NCBI GenBank assembly: GCA_963169105.1
Contig: OY720641.1
Coordinates: 4,975,258 to 5,039,257 of the forward strand
Length of the DNA stretch: 64,000 nucleotides
Source: Ceriagrion tenellum
Lineage: Eukaryota > Arthropoda > Insecta > Odonata > Coenagrionidae
Direction: 5' to 3'
The translations under genes were made by a program, and so were the position numbers. Every line of letters starts with the position of its first letter. Position 1 is the first letter of the stretch. The notes under the pieces were generated by a model. That model ran no database searches. It saw only the letters and a program-made list of their open reading frames with translations, and was not told the origin of the DNA. Of this stretch, positions 21,463-32,244 are shown one piece after another.

Positions 21463-21740
21463 AAAAATTGGATATCAGTAGTCCCCCTGATTTCGTTGCA
21501 AAATACCACACGGATGTCAACACCAAGTAAAGTGCTCGTCAACATCCCCGATAATCCTGTAATGCAAAAGAAGTGGCTCTTGCCTGATGAGTGAGACATG
21601 AAGATAATGCCTAAGCTCATCAACCTATTCACGTTGCTACGCTGAACATTTAAATGTAAGTGAATTTAACAATATATTACACTCGAGAATAATCAAACAA
21701 GCCTATGCCCTATGTTCCTTAAATTGCGATTTTTTTGCTG

Positions 21741-22088
21741 TTCTACATCTACATCTTCACTCTACCCTTCGTTCTGCCGCATGGGGGTGGGGGTGTTCGG
21801 ACACCAACCTTGTAAAGGTATTAAGGATAAAGTTTTGAGAGGTGTTACAGCGAATTGTATTATGGGTGTGTATTAAGTGGAGCTCCAGTTTTATTGTGGT
21901 TACTTACTGTGTGTGGATATAGCAAATTTTGGTACCTATCTGTTCGGCAATATATCTCTCTTATTTAATCGCTTCTGCCAGATCCAGAACTGTAGTGTGG
22001 CGCTAAAATTATATTCTCCATGTCGCTCTGAAACACATATGTTCTGAATTTCGCAGGGAAACTAAGTCTAGTGGGCAGTTGCGGTAAA
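21741..22088 (-). mobile_element. CR1-like LINE 3' end, minus copy 2
   Basis: It is homologous to the copies at 19918 and 32550: the shared blocks ACCTATCTGTTCGGCAATATATCTCT and TCGCTCTGAAA lie in the coding tail, and TTCTACATCTACATC marks the terminus. It is more diverged than copy 1, and the CCCCTGCCACACG block is altered. Confidence 0.65.
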
Positions 22089-22427
22089 ACAAGAATTGTG
22101 TTTTAGCTACTTTTCGTCCTAAGTGGCAACATAATATTGTGTGTGCATCGAACTTTAAATAGAGATTAAATATGATCAGAAGCGGTATAAGTTGCTAGTT
22201 TAGTGCTCGCATGACATGGACCACACTATTAACTTGTCTGCCTTGTATTGACATATATAGCTGCAACTATTTTGTCCTTTTCTTGCAGTTTGATAAAAAT
22301 CTGAGACCTATATGTTCTGGAAAATGATGGGACCTCCTTTATGGATAAAACAGTAGTTGTTACTCATATTAGAAAGCCGGTCAAGGAATAGTCCTGCTTT
22401 TTGTGATCGATCCGAGGTAAAGAAGTA

Positions 22428-22890
22428 GGTAAATATTTTCAAACTTCTTCAAGACCCTGCTATACCACAAGAGCCAACCACGAATCAGGTCATTCCAGTG
22501 ACCCATTATATTAAATCTGAGGAAGATATGGAGGCAGTTACCTCTCGATGGCTGCCATTGGATCATATCTCTGCCGCCGTCAGTGAAGTAGAAGCCTTGA
22601 GAAATAGGGAAGTAAGCGCCAGTATGAGGGAGTTGGTTTCTGCTCCAATTTCGGAGGAGATGGGTGTTCAAGCTCATTTCCTTTTCAAAAGCAATCATGT
22701 TCAGGCTAATGAAAGTTGGCTAACTGTTGCTAGAATAGAAATTGAATCTATTTCACTCAGTGATTTTATGTCATTTGTGACATTGATGAGGACCTCTCAA
22801 CTGAAGATGGAAGCTTATAATCATAATTTTTTAAATTTGTTTCTGGTGCAGATACATTTGATTACTCTGGAGGATGAAGACAAAAAATGA
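22428..22890 (+). CDS. unrecognised ORF (possible exon or old mobile-element gene)
   Basis: An open frame runs from a stop at about 22425 to a stop at 22888. It has no ATG near its start, so it is either an internal exon or not a gene. The translation includes EDMEAVTSRWLPLDHISAAV, REVSASMRELVSAPISEEMG and VQANESWLTVARIEIESISL. It is balanced in composition, without low complexity, signal peptide or membrane segment. I recognise no family. The minus strand has an overlapping 105-codon ORF. A pyrimidine-rich CTTCTTCAAG at about 22443-22452 could be a splice acceptor. A true coding role is uncertain. Confidence 0.3.
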
Positions 22891-23127
22891 GATAAATCAG
22901 CTACAAACGTGTGCTGTGTTACATTGAAAAGGATCTTAAATATTCTCTAGGGGTTCCATGTAAGGCTTTTTTCATTCTCTCTGTCGGCCCCGGTGTCGGC
23001 GAAGTAAAGTCCTCGCCTTCTCACCCGAGTGTCGCGACTCGACGAAAATCCGTGGATGTTACGTCAATTATCTCCGACAAAAACCAACTTATGAATGAAC
23101 TTATTTGAAATTATCTTAAATATGACA

Positions 23128-23217
23128 ATGAACAAGATAAAATTTGTGACTTCCACAATTTATTTTAAAATTACGTCCGGTTTCAAATTTTAAAGTCACA
23201 AATTTTATCTTGTTCAT
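23128..23217. repeat. perfect 24-bp inverted repeat at an eroded PLE-like end
   Basis: The arms 23128-23151 and 23194-23217 are exact reverse complements (starting ATGAACAAGATAAAA), separated by 42 bp. On the minus strand the loop region contains GAAACCGGACGTA and AATAAATTG, as at other PLE ends here. The CTGANGA box is not preserved. Confidence 0.6.
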
Positions 23218-24224
23218 GATGATGTCCTTCCACCAAGTGAAAGCTTCCCTTTTCGATATAACTTGACTGTGACGTCAATATTTCGTCACTTTCCTGATTC
23301 GGATATTTCTAGAATTGAATGAGTAACTCCGTAGGCCAGAAATCACACCAGAAATACACCGTGTTAAATCCTCAGTCGAACTGAGCCTCCTAGATAGGTA
23401 ATAGTGTATATAATAGGTCAGTATCGCCGGTGGTTCATCTCATAATACCGTATCTTTCGAAACTCGAAAAACAAATGGTAGGTAGTATTTTTCACTGAAT
23501 CCGTGTAAGTGAGGCTCGTCCTGGGTTATTCATTATGGCAAGAGCTTCGAGCTTGGTAGCAGACCTGCTGTGGAACGCGATGAAATTGAGGAGAAAGCAA
23601 TAATGAGCAAATTATTGAATGGCATGTCATTCGTTAGTTATTCTCGTCCACTGCGAATTTCTTCATAATAGAGTTATAATTAAATTCCACGATGGAGTTG
23701 CCGTGGAGTTGCCGAGATTTCCCCCACGGGATGATCATCATCCTGGGGTCCTCATTTCGGCGGTGCCCTATAAAACTCAGCTGAATACTGATCCCTGTGA
23801 GAGGGCCGGTTGAACGTTTAGTTATGGGATCCATTTTGTATGAGATCCATTGAGTTATGGACCTCATACAAAATTATCAGGTAGCAGGAACACACCAGTT
23901 TAATAACTTATCAACCAATAGTTCGATGCTTCGTATGTTTGATCTAATCTCCCGTCAATAGACAAAATGTGTATTGGTTTATCTTATGTATAATTGCTAA
24001 TGCACATAATTATTATTCAGTGAAAGTAAACAAACTGGCCATTTGTCATAAAACAACTATTTATCAAGTAATTAAAACTCCAAGCGGTTCATCGCACGTC
24101 CGCCATCTCGGCTACTTATGGAGCTCAATTCTCCATTCCATAAATTATAAAGCCGTTTGATAAACCAATAAACTTATCAAATGTTTCTGCAATGCTTACT
24201 GAATTATTGCCATGGCTTATGGGT
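23218..24224. other. unassigned interval with a 17-bp-arm hairpin
   Basis: A hairpin with arms 23833-23849 and 23858-23874 (one mismatch, 8-nt loop) contains ATTTTGTATGAG. Two opposite-strand ORFs at 23619-23867 have no recognisable domain. Confidence 0.45.
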
Positions 24225-24420
24225 CCCATAACTCGATGGAATACGTATGTGTAGTTCCTGCAACTGGCCATAGGTCAAGGGCAGTGCTCCGTCCGTCGTA
24301 TGGGACGTTAGATAATGTGGCCCCATTGACACCGTAATTATAATTTGACAGATATGGACGCTGGGTTTCTTTCCACCCTTTCAACCACTGCCCTGCCGTA
24401 TTGACCAAGCTCAACGGTGT
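24225..24420 (+). mobile_element. diverged SINE-like sequence
   Basis: The blocks GTGCTCCGTCCGTCGTATG, GGACGTTA, GGCCCCATTGACACC and GGACGCTGGGTTTCTTTCC line up in order with the SINE body of copies 1 and 2, with many substitutions. The tRNA-like head is missing. Confidence 0.5.
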
Positions 24421-25560
24421 AAATATAAATATTCCCCTCGTAATTTTCCGTTTAATTCATTTTTCCTTTGCAGATTTCCGTGTTTATACGTTTTTTTCTG
24501 GTGTCTACATAGCTAATACTATTAAGAGACGCCTTTTGAAAATGTCACAACCCTGAAACCGGAAGATCAAAACAATGGTGTGGTAAACTACGAGGTGAAT
24601 ATTTCAATCCTTTTATAATGGATAATTTCTATTAAGTTTGCTCATCAACGATTAATATTATGACCTTAACAAATCCATCCTGCGTCTAAAATACTACTCA
24701 CAGTCAGCAGCTCCAATAAAAATTATTACTGACAACTCAACTTTCTGACCACTGCATTTAATGTGTCCTTGAATGCATCGGCTCACCTTAGGCTTTTTCT
24801 GCTCTTGAGTTTTCAAATTTTAATGTTAGTATTTGTCACCAATGCCACAAACACATATTGGGTTGACTGTAGAAAGAATGAAAAAAACGCCTGACATTAA
24901 CAGGGGGCGGGTATCCACCACGCAGCTCCTGGAAGATGAATTATTCTCACCTCTCTCAATCACAGATTGAAGTCTGGAAAAAAAATGATTTATCTCTTAT
25001 AAACACGGCAGAAAACGATTCGTGACTTTACGCATCGTGATATATTAAACCTGAAGACACTGGCTGGCAACATTCTTGTCAAAACACAATTACTCGTACG
25101 GAATAATTCCCGGTGATGACTGCGGATATTCGAGCACCGCTGAAACTGAACTGCTTATACTCCAATGCAGTGCACACTCCTTCCACGAAAGTCATGTTTG
25201 GAAGTCGTTCAGTGGCACGTATGCTTTCCAATCTTCTTCAGTCGGTAAGCGCACATCGAGTGATCGAGGTGGAAACACACGAGTGTGCATTCAAGAAGAC
25301 GATCGGAACGATCTGTGCTGGAGCAGATGCACAATGCTTAGATGATGTGCAATTCCTCTGGTACACTACTCAACAGGTGGCAGAAGCGGTTTTCGCATGA
25401 ACAGATTTCCCTGAAACTTTGAATACGTGATCTTATTTGTGGTATCTGCGGACACAAGAGACAAAATGCATCATTCCGATTTATTTTTATTTTTAGCAAT
25501 TCTATGCTATTTTAACACGTAACCTTATGATACATGACATATTATTTCATTCCTTCATAC
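24421..25560. other. unassigned interval
   Basis: Two overlapping frames at 25076-25400 have no recognisable motif. A CTGAAGACACTGGC near 25051 recalls the PLE ends but lacks GAAAC at the right place. Nothing else is identifiable. Confidence 0.35.
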
Positions 25561-25561
25561 A

Positions 25562-25895
25562 TTGGTCGTTCAATCCTAAGATTGGTTGACTGCGGTCCTC
25601 CACCCTTCCCTATCTAATGCTAGTTCCCTTACCTCCTGGTATCTCTATCTATGTACTTTCCTCTTTATTTGGTCCATGAACTTACTCTGTTGACTTTTTC
25701 TTTTATTTTATCTTCAATTATGTTCTTCAATAACCCATTGTGTCTCAGAGTGTGTCCAATCCATCTTGTTCTTCGTTTCTATTTAGTGTTTCATTAAATG
25801 GTCCCCTCCTCTTCTACTCTTCTCTACACTTCATCATTTCTTATTTTTTCCTTTCATTTTATCTTCAGCATTCTCCTCCAACACCATAGGACATC
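25562..25895 (-). mobile_element. degenerate non-LTR retrotransposon C-terminal tail
   Basis: The minus strand gives WRRMLKIK, RRTRWIGHTLRHNGLLKNII and a terminal GGGPQSTNLRIERP-like stretch, interrupted by stops. The terminal CCAATCTTAGGATTGAACGACC sequence recurs at 29828-30045, so the two are the same family. Confidence 0.65.
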
Positions 25896-26089
25896 AATTT
25901 AACAACTGCTTGAATTCATATACATATATCTCCTCCTTAATATGAAATTATAGGTACATTTCGTATTAACATTGTGGTTACTAACAGCTCAAGGTGCCTT
26001 GCCGAGCCCTAGGTACGCTCTCTTCTACTCCTTTCTACCTCTATCCCGTGATCCTAGAGGCCGTTTCCCTTGATTTTCCATTTTATGTC

Positions 26090-26170
26090 TCCTTCTCCCT
26101 TACCTATCCCCTATGGCGCGAATGAACTTAGCCGACGGTCGCTTCCCCAAATATCCAATCCTATCCAATC
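26090..26170 (+). mobile_element. SINE 3' end, 5' truncated
   Basis: CTTACCTATCCCCTATGGCG, TTAGCC then GGTCGCTTCCCCAAATATCC matches the last ~80 bp of SINE copies 1 and 2, ending in ATCCAATCCTATCC. Confidence 0.75.
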
Positions 26171-26707
26171 GATAAACTAATAAGGCGTGTTACATATTTT
26201 ATAAAATGTTGACGTGGACTGGAAAAACACCCGAGTGAGATCTTATGGGGAGATACCCCTTAAGGTCAAGGGTCACTGCTCTAGGCTAATGGAATTCACT
26301 TTGTGGATTCATTTCACGGATAATCGGTGACTTAGTGTCAAGTTCTTCACCAAGATGAAAATTGCAAGATTAGCCTGGAAAACAAGGAGAGAGGTCCAAA
26401 GCTTCGATCACAAGGTGAATGTCGACATAGCCTTTTTTTTCTGATCTCCATTTTGCCGACTCGACGACGAATTTGCCGATGGGCCTTTTTCACCGACGCT
26501 ATTCCTTTGTCATCCGCATCTGATGAGACGGTCGAAATTGGCGCCCGTGAAAATTTATAATCGCATAAAGGTCACCATGAGGAGCTCAATTCATGCACGG
26601 TCGAGGGGATTTCCAGGTCACGGTCAGGTGAGGTCAGCTACAGGGAATCGCATAGGCGTAGACTAGGGGTTGCTCCGGGCAATCCAAGAACGGGGACGCA
26701 ACTCGGC

Positions 26708-26963
26708 ATTAACCCTAGAACTGCTAAAGGGTCAACTTTTGACCCTCTATTTATCTTTATATATTCATTGAATGTATTAATCACATTGGTTATGAACGAA
26801 ATTTTATTACTAATAAGTACCTATATTGTTGATAGGGACGAATCTTTTAACATAAATTCGTTACCTACGACGTTCAAATTACCAAAATGAGGTCGTTCTG
26901 TGCATATGTGCATGTGCATGCGCCGTGCATTCCGTGCATGACGAATCATTTTACGAAACTTCT
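26708..26963 (+). mobile_element. piggyBac-like terminal sequence, copy 1
   Basis: TTAACCCTAGAACTGC at 26711 matches the piggyBac pattern of a TTAA target followed by CCCTAGAA. Next is a small hairpin, GGGTCAACTTTTGACCC. The following text recurs at 29155-29450. No transposase is present and no opposite TIR was found in the window, so it is probably a non-autonomous or solo end. Confidence 0.5.
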
Positions 26964-26971
26964 TTACTAAC

Positions 26972-29142
26972 TTGATGCGTTTAATCTTAACCTATTGAGC
27001 TGCATTAACACTCATGCATCCATACGAACTCGCTTCTAAGAGCGACCACCGTCGCCCTGGTTAACCGATGAAATTAAAACTCTTATCAACGCGAGAAACA
27101 AATTTCGACTTACCTTCGTTCGCACCAGACAAAATTGGGCTTTCTCAAAATATAAATTTCTTAGGAATAAGGTAAAATCGCTCATTAATGACGCCAAACG
27201 CTCGTATTATGCTTCTGTCCTTCCTTCTCTTAAGGATTCAAACAGTGTTTGGCGACAGTTGCGAACTCTTGGTCTAATACGGCAACGGGACGCAATAGAT
27301 AATTGCAACTTCTCGTTGGACCAGTTTAATGAACACTTCACCGGCAGTCTGGCCGGAAACAACACCCATTTTTCAATTAATTAGCTCGTTTAGACCCTGT
27401 TATGCCTTTTAATAACAATAACTTTTATTTTTAAAATATCTCATTAGAGTCACTACAATAAGCTCTCCGAAGCTCTAAACCCAACTCTGTGGGTGTTGAT
27501 AATATCTCCATAGACTTCATTATTAAAGCTGGAGACGTATTACTCCCATTCATTCTTGACATCTTCAATCATTCCATTCTGACATCAGTCTTCCCATCTA
27601 CTTGGAAATCATCAATAGTTGTACCAATAAAAAAATCTAAAAATCCTAAGACCATTAACGACTATCGCCCTATATCATTAGTATGTGCTCTCTCAAAAGT
27701 TCTCGACTACCCCACCAGTCAAAATAAATTGGATCCCTATCAATCGGGATTTAGGAAGAGCTTCAGTACGCAATCTGCTCTAATCAAAGTCACGCACGAC
27801 ATCCGTCTAGCTATTGACCAGTCGAAGGTAACAATACTTGTCCTGTTCGACTTCAGTAAGGTCTTCGACAGATTTGATCATGCATGCCTTCTCAGTAAAA
27901 TGAAGCTGCTCGACTTCTCTGCTTCTGCTCTTAACTGGTTTCTCTCGTATTTGACTGGGCGGCAACAGGCAGTCCGGGACTCTCAGGGTAATCTATCTTC
28001 CTGGCTACCAACTGTGAAAGGTGTCCCCCAAGGATCCGTCCTTGGTCCCCTGTTGTTTTTATCTACATATTAGATCTCCCAAAAGTAATAAAAAATTGTG
28101 TACATGTTATATGCGGACGACTTGCAAATTTATTATCACTGTCATCTGCAAGACCTAAATGAAGGGATCGCTCAAATTAACAGGGGCGTTGACGCCGTGG
28201 CAAACTGGGCCAAAGCGAACTTTCTTTCCTTAAACTGTGAGAAAACCAAATCAATCATTATTGGTACAGCGAGGATCATAAATAAAGTGAATTTCGGTGA
28301 AGTCCCCAATGTCATTCTAGACAACGTTGCTGTACCATATTCCAACGTCGTTCGGAATCTGGGAATATTAATAAACATGAACCTCTCTTGGAACGACCAT
28401 GTACTTCAAATTTCAAATAGGATCAATAGCACAGTCTATCGAATTAAACTCTTCAAGCATATACTAACTTTTCATACTAAAAAGTTACTTATCCCTACAC
28501 TAGTTTTTTCACATTTTAGCTCATTGACAATAGTTCATTGGTCTTCAGTGACTTGACGAATGAACATAAAGAGAGACTCCAGCGATTGCAGAACTCCTGC
28601 ATTCGATACATTTTTAATATTCGCCGAGCCGAGCATATCACTCCTTATAGAGCACAACTAGCCTGGCTTAGTATTGAAAACAAATGCCAATACATGCTCT
28701 GCACATTTCTATACGTGCTATTTTCCCGGAGAGAACCTTGGTATATCTACGACTTATTTAGTAAACCTCCACTATCTCGGAGTATGTCTACCAGGAGTGA
28801 CCCTGCCAATCTGTACTGCCCCGCGCATCATAACACTAAATACCACCTATCACTTGTAGTCAGCGCCACCGCAACATGGAACTCTCAGCCGAACTATATC
28901 AAATGCAGTCAGACTCTTTCTGCCTTTAAATCCAAAATGTCTCATTACCTGCTTCCGAAGTAGTTCCGAAATTGCTACTTTGGACTTCTCACTGTTAATA
29001 TAGAATAAGTTTTTCTCACATTTTCTACTCTTTGTGGTTTTTAATGCTTGTTTTGCTGTAAATAGTTTTTGATAAGTTTTGTAATGCTCTTAGGGTTGAT
29101 GTACCCAGAGCAAAATAAAGTATTCTTATTCTATTCTCATTC
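26972..29142 (+). mobile_element. CR1-group LINE, 5' truncated, RT frame broken
   Basis: It is flanked by the 8-bp duplication TTACTAAC (26964-26971 and 29143-29150). Coding starts near 27040 (SPWLTDEIKTLINARNKF, VKSLINDAKRSYYASVLPSL). It continues in RT blocks INDYRPISLV, DPYQSGFRKSFSTQSALIKV, LVLFDFSKVFD (AFD has become VFD), GVPQGSVLGPLLF, MLYADDLQIY (catalytic YADD, ~28110-28121), LNCEKTKSIIIG and NLGILINMNLSWNDHV. The C-terminal domain holds RLQRLQNSCIRYIFNIRR. Frameshifts or stops near 27385, 28073 and 28550 inactivate it. The 3' UTR ends in a TTCTTATTCTATTC-type repeat. No endonuclease domain remains. Confidence 0.85.
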
Positions 29143-29150
29143 TTACTAAC

Positions 29151-29450
29151 GACGTTCCCATGACCAAAATGAGTGCGTTCTGTGCATGAACAAATCATGT
29201 CGCGAGTAGCCAATGAGCTGCAGAAGTCAACTTTGTAATGAACCCTAGAACTGCGGAGGGGTCAACTTTTAACTCTCTGTTTATCTTATTATCTTTATTG
29301 GATGTATGTATCACATTGGTTATGAAAAAGATTTGGTTACTGCTCACTATATTTTAATAGGGAAGAATCATTTTACAAAACATCTTTACTAGCGGCGTTC
29401 TCATAACCAAAATGAGCATGTTCTGCGCATGACCTCATCATGGTACACGA
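29151..29450 (+). mobile_element. piggyBac-like repeat: interrupted end of copy 1 and start of copy 2
   Basis: GACGTTCCCATGACCAAAATGA continues the piggyBac-like copy split by the LINE. At about 29238 a second AACCCTAGAACTGC begins, followed by the same CACATTGGTTATGAA and ACCAAAATGAGC blocks. The two copies are in direct orientation. Confidence 0.5.
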
Positions 29451-29827
29451 TCAGCCGATGATTCAAAAAGTAACTCAGGAACAATGTTTGATATTTGCAA
29501 TGATTTTGTTTTTCGTAACGTCCGAATTTTTATCGCTGCTATTATTGGCTGCGGCTCCCGGAGTTAACGCGTTACTTTTGACAAACTCGTATATCTTACA
29601 TTGCCATGCACATCCATCTATAATAACCTTACTTCGCTTCCCGAGAAAATCTTACATTTAATTATTCGCCCACTTAATTATAAACTCTTAACTCTTGAAG
29701 ACAAAAAACAAGAAAATTAAAATTGTTACGAACATATGGAAATAGGAAGGTACTGGCGTCAAGTAAAGTAAAAGGTCACACTTCTGTGACAGTTTCACTT
29801 GGCTATTCTGAGCTCTGATACCATCAT

Positions 29828-30045
29828 TCTTTGGTCGTTCAATCCTAAGATTGGTTGACTGCGTCCCTCCACCCTTCTTCCCTATCTAATTGTAGTTCCC
29901 TTTACCTCCTGCTATCTCCTCCTATACACTTTACTCCATATTTGGTCCAGGAACTTATTCCTGGGTCTTCCTTTAGGGGACTTTTCCCTCTGTTTCACCT
30001 TCAAATATGTTCCTCACAAATCCATTGTGTCTCAATTGTGTCCAG
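29828..30045 (-). mobile_element. non-LTR 3' tail fragment, minus
   Basis: It shares GGTCGTTCAATCCTAAGATT with the copy at 25562 and the CATTTGTGAGGAACAT-type block. It is joined at about 30045, with no spacer, to a plus-strand CR1-like fragment. Confidence 0.6.
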
Positions 30046-30105
30046 GTGTGTCTCACAACTTTTAGAGGGATTTAGGTGGGAGCCCCTAGAGACTCGAAAG
30101 GTTTT
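30045..30105 (+). mobile_element. 60-bp CR1-like C-terminal fragment
   Basis: GTGTCTCACAACTTTTAGAG, then GTGGGAGCCCCTAGAGACTCG matches the coding tail of the CR1-like copies at 33430 and 49030. No 3' terminus is attached. Confidence 0.7.
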
Positions 30106-30660
30106 TGGAAAACTTGAATGTAGCATCTTTGAAGTCCGTTTTATATAGTGAGATGAAAATTACATCGGGTTTTTGTACCGGTTTTACTATAATTGAGCCT
30201 TGTAAGTGGAAATTTAACATGGGCTCTTGTGGAGATTTGCCCTGATTACAGTAGAAAAAAGTCAATTTGAACGAGAAAGCATATTCAGGATTTTTGATAA
30301 AACTTTTCATAAGAAGGAAGAAATCCTGGGGAATTGAATAACAACGACATCTTGCCACCTTTGTTTGTATTTATAAGCAAATAAATGCCATAATTACTGT
30401 CAAAACGTTCCATACCAATGGCGCTGCAGTCGGCTCCTGTGTCTGGATAAATGCGGTCGTTAAAAATATGTGCGTGGAAAAATTTGCGTATTTAGAGACT
30501 TAATTTATTTCAATAGGTGGCTCGTTTTATCATTTCTCTTGAGTCACACAGCCAAGCCAGAGTCGCTCAACAGGTATACAATTTCGATCAGTAATTATCA
30601 ATAAAATAGTAGAGTGAACAATTCTATTTACAGCGGAAATAATCATAGTATAGCTATAGG

Positions 30661-30985
30661 AAAATGCTGAAAATACCCTGGGTGGCAAGAGTCACGAACG
30701 AGGATGTGCTTAAGAGGATAGGGGAAAGACGGTGTCTACTCAAAATGCTAAATGAGAGAAGGGACACCTGGATTGGCCACATTCTCCGACACGAAAGCTT
30801 GGTTAGGACCATACTAGAAGGTACAGTTGAGGAAAGAAACCAGAGGGGCAGACCTAGACTGGACTACATGGGACAGTTGATGAAGCGACTAGGTTGCCAA
30901 TCGTTCAGAGAAGTGAAAAGATTGGCCCAAGATCGGATAAAGTGGAAGATTGTTGCAGAACAATCCTAGGATTGTAACCAGAGAA
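30661..30985 (+). mobile_element. non-LTR retrotransposon C-terminal fragment between ~31-bp direct repeats
   Basis: The ORF (30664-30969) encodes MLKIPWVARVTNEDVLKRIG, RRDTWIGHILRHESLVRTIL, RGRPRLDYM and VKRLAQDRIKWKIVAEQS, the C-terminal tail of an APE-type element. It interrupts a different repeat. TTTACAGCGGAAATAATCAT... ends just before it, and TTTACTGCAAAAATAATCAT... starts just after, suggesting a long target-site duplication of ~31 bp, now diverged. Confidence 0.75.
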
Positions 30986-30986
30986 G

Positions 30987-32075
30987 AATATTTACTGCAA
31001 AAATAATCATAGCATAGTGCTATTTTAAAAATGAAAGTTTTAACAACATAACATTGAATGCTGTATACGGGTTGCATAATCGCGTATCGTACCAATAATA
31101 TTTTCTCTTTTCTCATTTTATGAATAGGCTATTTTTAAGGAAAAAACTTGTGTCTCTCTTTTTGGGCTTTACTTTTCGGACATTTCGGGAAAAATTACAT
31201 TTTAAAGATAAAAAATTTCATGTTGAGCGTTAAAACTAGGTCGTTAACTCCTTTTGCAGTATATGAAACCGAATCTAATGTGGACATTCTATGAAATTAC
31301 TAGAGATCAGGTTATTCATTCAATTTCCGATCCAATAGCCAATTCCCAACATCTTCAGGTACCCTGGAGTCCACAGCCTGTGTTTACAGGATCTCTGTTG
31401 ACAATGAGTCACTACATTTATGTACTTATTTATTATTACTTGCACTAATACAGGGCAAATGGCCAATTTTATACCAGGCGAATAACAAAAAAGTAAAATC
31501 ATGAATAGTAAAATGGAAGAAAGAGATGGCAATTCTGTTTACAGTGGAAACGACCCTATCACAAAGTTATTTATGAATGAAAGTTGAAACAACGAAACAA
31601 AATGTTGGATGCGGGTCGCACTACAGCGTATTTCCCCAAGAATAGGATAAAAAATATTTTCTTTTTTTCGGCATTTTGAATTTACTTTTTTGTTTCAGAA
31701 TAAATATTTATTTTGATTTTCGGGATTTACTTTTGGGCAAAATTTTATTTTTTAACGAAACGGATTTCCTGTCGATTTTTAACAACGTGAATATTGTTGT
31801 AAATCGGTAGTTTATTTCATTCACAGTGTGACGAACCGAATCCATAGTGGAAATCTCACGAAATGAACACCAAATCAGATTTATCCCTTCCTCTGAATTT
31901 CCAATAAGCCCATCATCTTTAGGTATCCTGGAATGCACGGCATGGATTTATAGAATCTCCGTTGACAATGAGTTGCTACGTTACTTTGTTTATTTTTATC
32001 TGCCTGAATTCAGAGCTAATTGTCAGTTTTATATCGGACAAATAAAAAACAACAGTCGAGCAAAAATACTCATGT
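30987..32075 (+). repeat. diverged tandem duplication of an unknown ~540-bp unit
   Basis: Blocks recur in the same order in 30987-31535 and 31538-32075: ATGAAAGTT..AACAAC, GGGTTGCA/GGGTCGCA, AATATTTTCT, TTTACTTTT, ACCGAATC, AATGTGGACAT/CATAGTGGAAAT, TCTCTGTTGACAATGAGT / TCTCCGTTGACAATGAGT, ACTTTG/ACTTATTTATT and AATAACAA/AATAAAAAACAA. Neither unit encodes a protein I recognise. It may be a tandemly inserted non-autonomous element. Confidence 0.6.
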
Positions 32076-32098
32076 TCTGAGTGATGAAAAAACCACTC

Positions 32099-32172
32099 AA
32101 GCGGGACTCAAACTTGCGACCCTCTGTTTAGAAGACGAGGAACTGCCTCGCCAACGGGGTCGCCAAATGAGT
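32099..32172 (-). other. tRNA-like sequence adjoining the initiator-tRNA-like one
   Basis: On the minus strand there are an A-box-like TGGCGACCCCGTTGGCGAGG, an anticodon-arm-like CTTCTAA (TCT in anticodon position) and a B-box-like GTTTGAGTCCC. The anticodon stem is poorly paired. It may be a pseudogene or the second half of a dimeric tRNA-derived element. Confidence 0.4.
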
Positions 32173-32244
32173 TAGTAGAGTGTGGTTTCGATCCACGATT
32201 CTATGGGTTATTGTCCCAGAACGTCTTCACTACACCACTCTGCT
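32173..32244 (-). tRNA. initiator tRNA-Met-like sequence (likely pseudogene, anticodon AAT)
   Basis: It is exactly 72 nt on the minus strand. AGCAGAGTGG starts the acceptor and D arm, with CTGGG/CCCAT around a seven-base ACAATAA loop. The T arm is GTGG-ATCGAAA-CCAC. The T-loop ATCGAAA, with A in place of TψC, is diagnostic of eukaryotic initiator tRNA. The anticodon is AAT instead of CAT and the acceptor stem has one mismatch, so it is probably not a functional gene. The adjoining tRNA-like sequence suggests a mobile dimer rather than a host locus. Confidence 0.6.

Larger units (their letters stand above)
20323..21740. other. unassigned interval with a CAGGGA-rich repeat
   Basis: It contains clusters of (G)TCAGGGAAWT at 20810-20905 and 21410-21462 in the same orientation, and a weak hammerhead-like core at 20696-20735. 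No coding block was recognised. Confidence 0.45.

Noticed and set aside
25076..25400. two overlapping ~90-codon plus ORFs
   Set aside because: They are in different frames over the same bases, with no known motif and no splice context.
26500..26550. CTGATGAGACGGTCGAAAT, resembling a hammerhead core
   Set aside because: Stem II would be 3 bp with a one-base loop, and the flanks do not pair. There is no PLE signature nearby.
32173..32244. Functional initiator tRNA gene
   Set aside because: The anticodon is AAT rather than CAT and the acceptor stem has a mismatch, so a pseudogene or mobile derivative is more likely.
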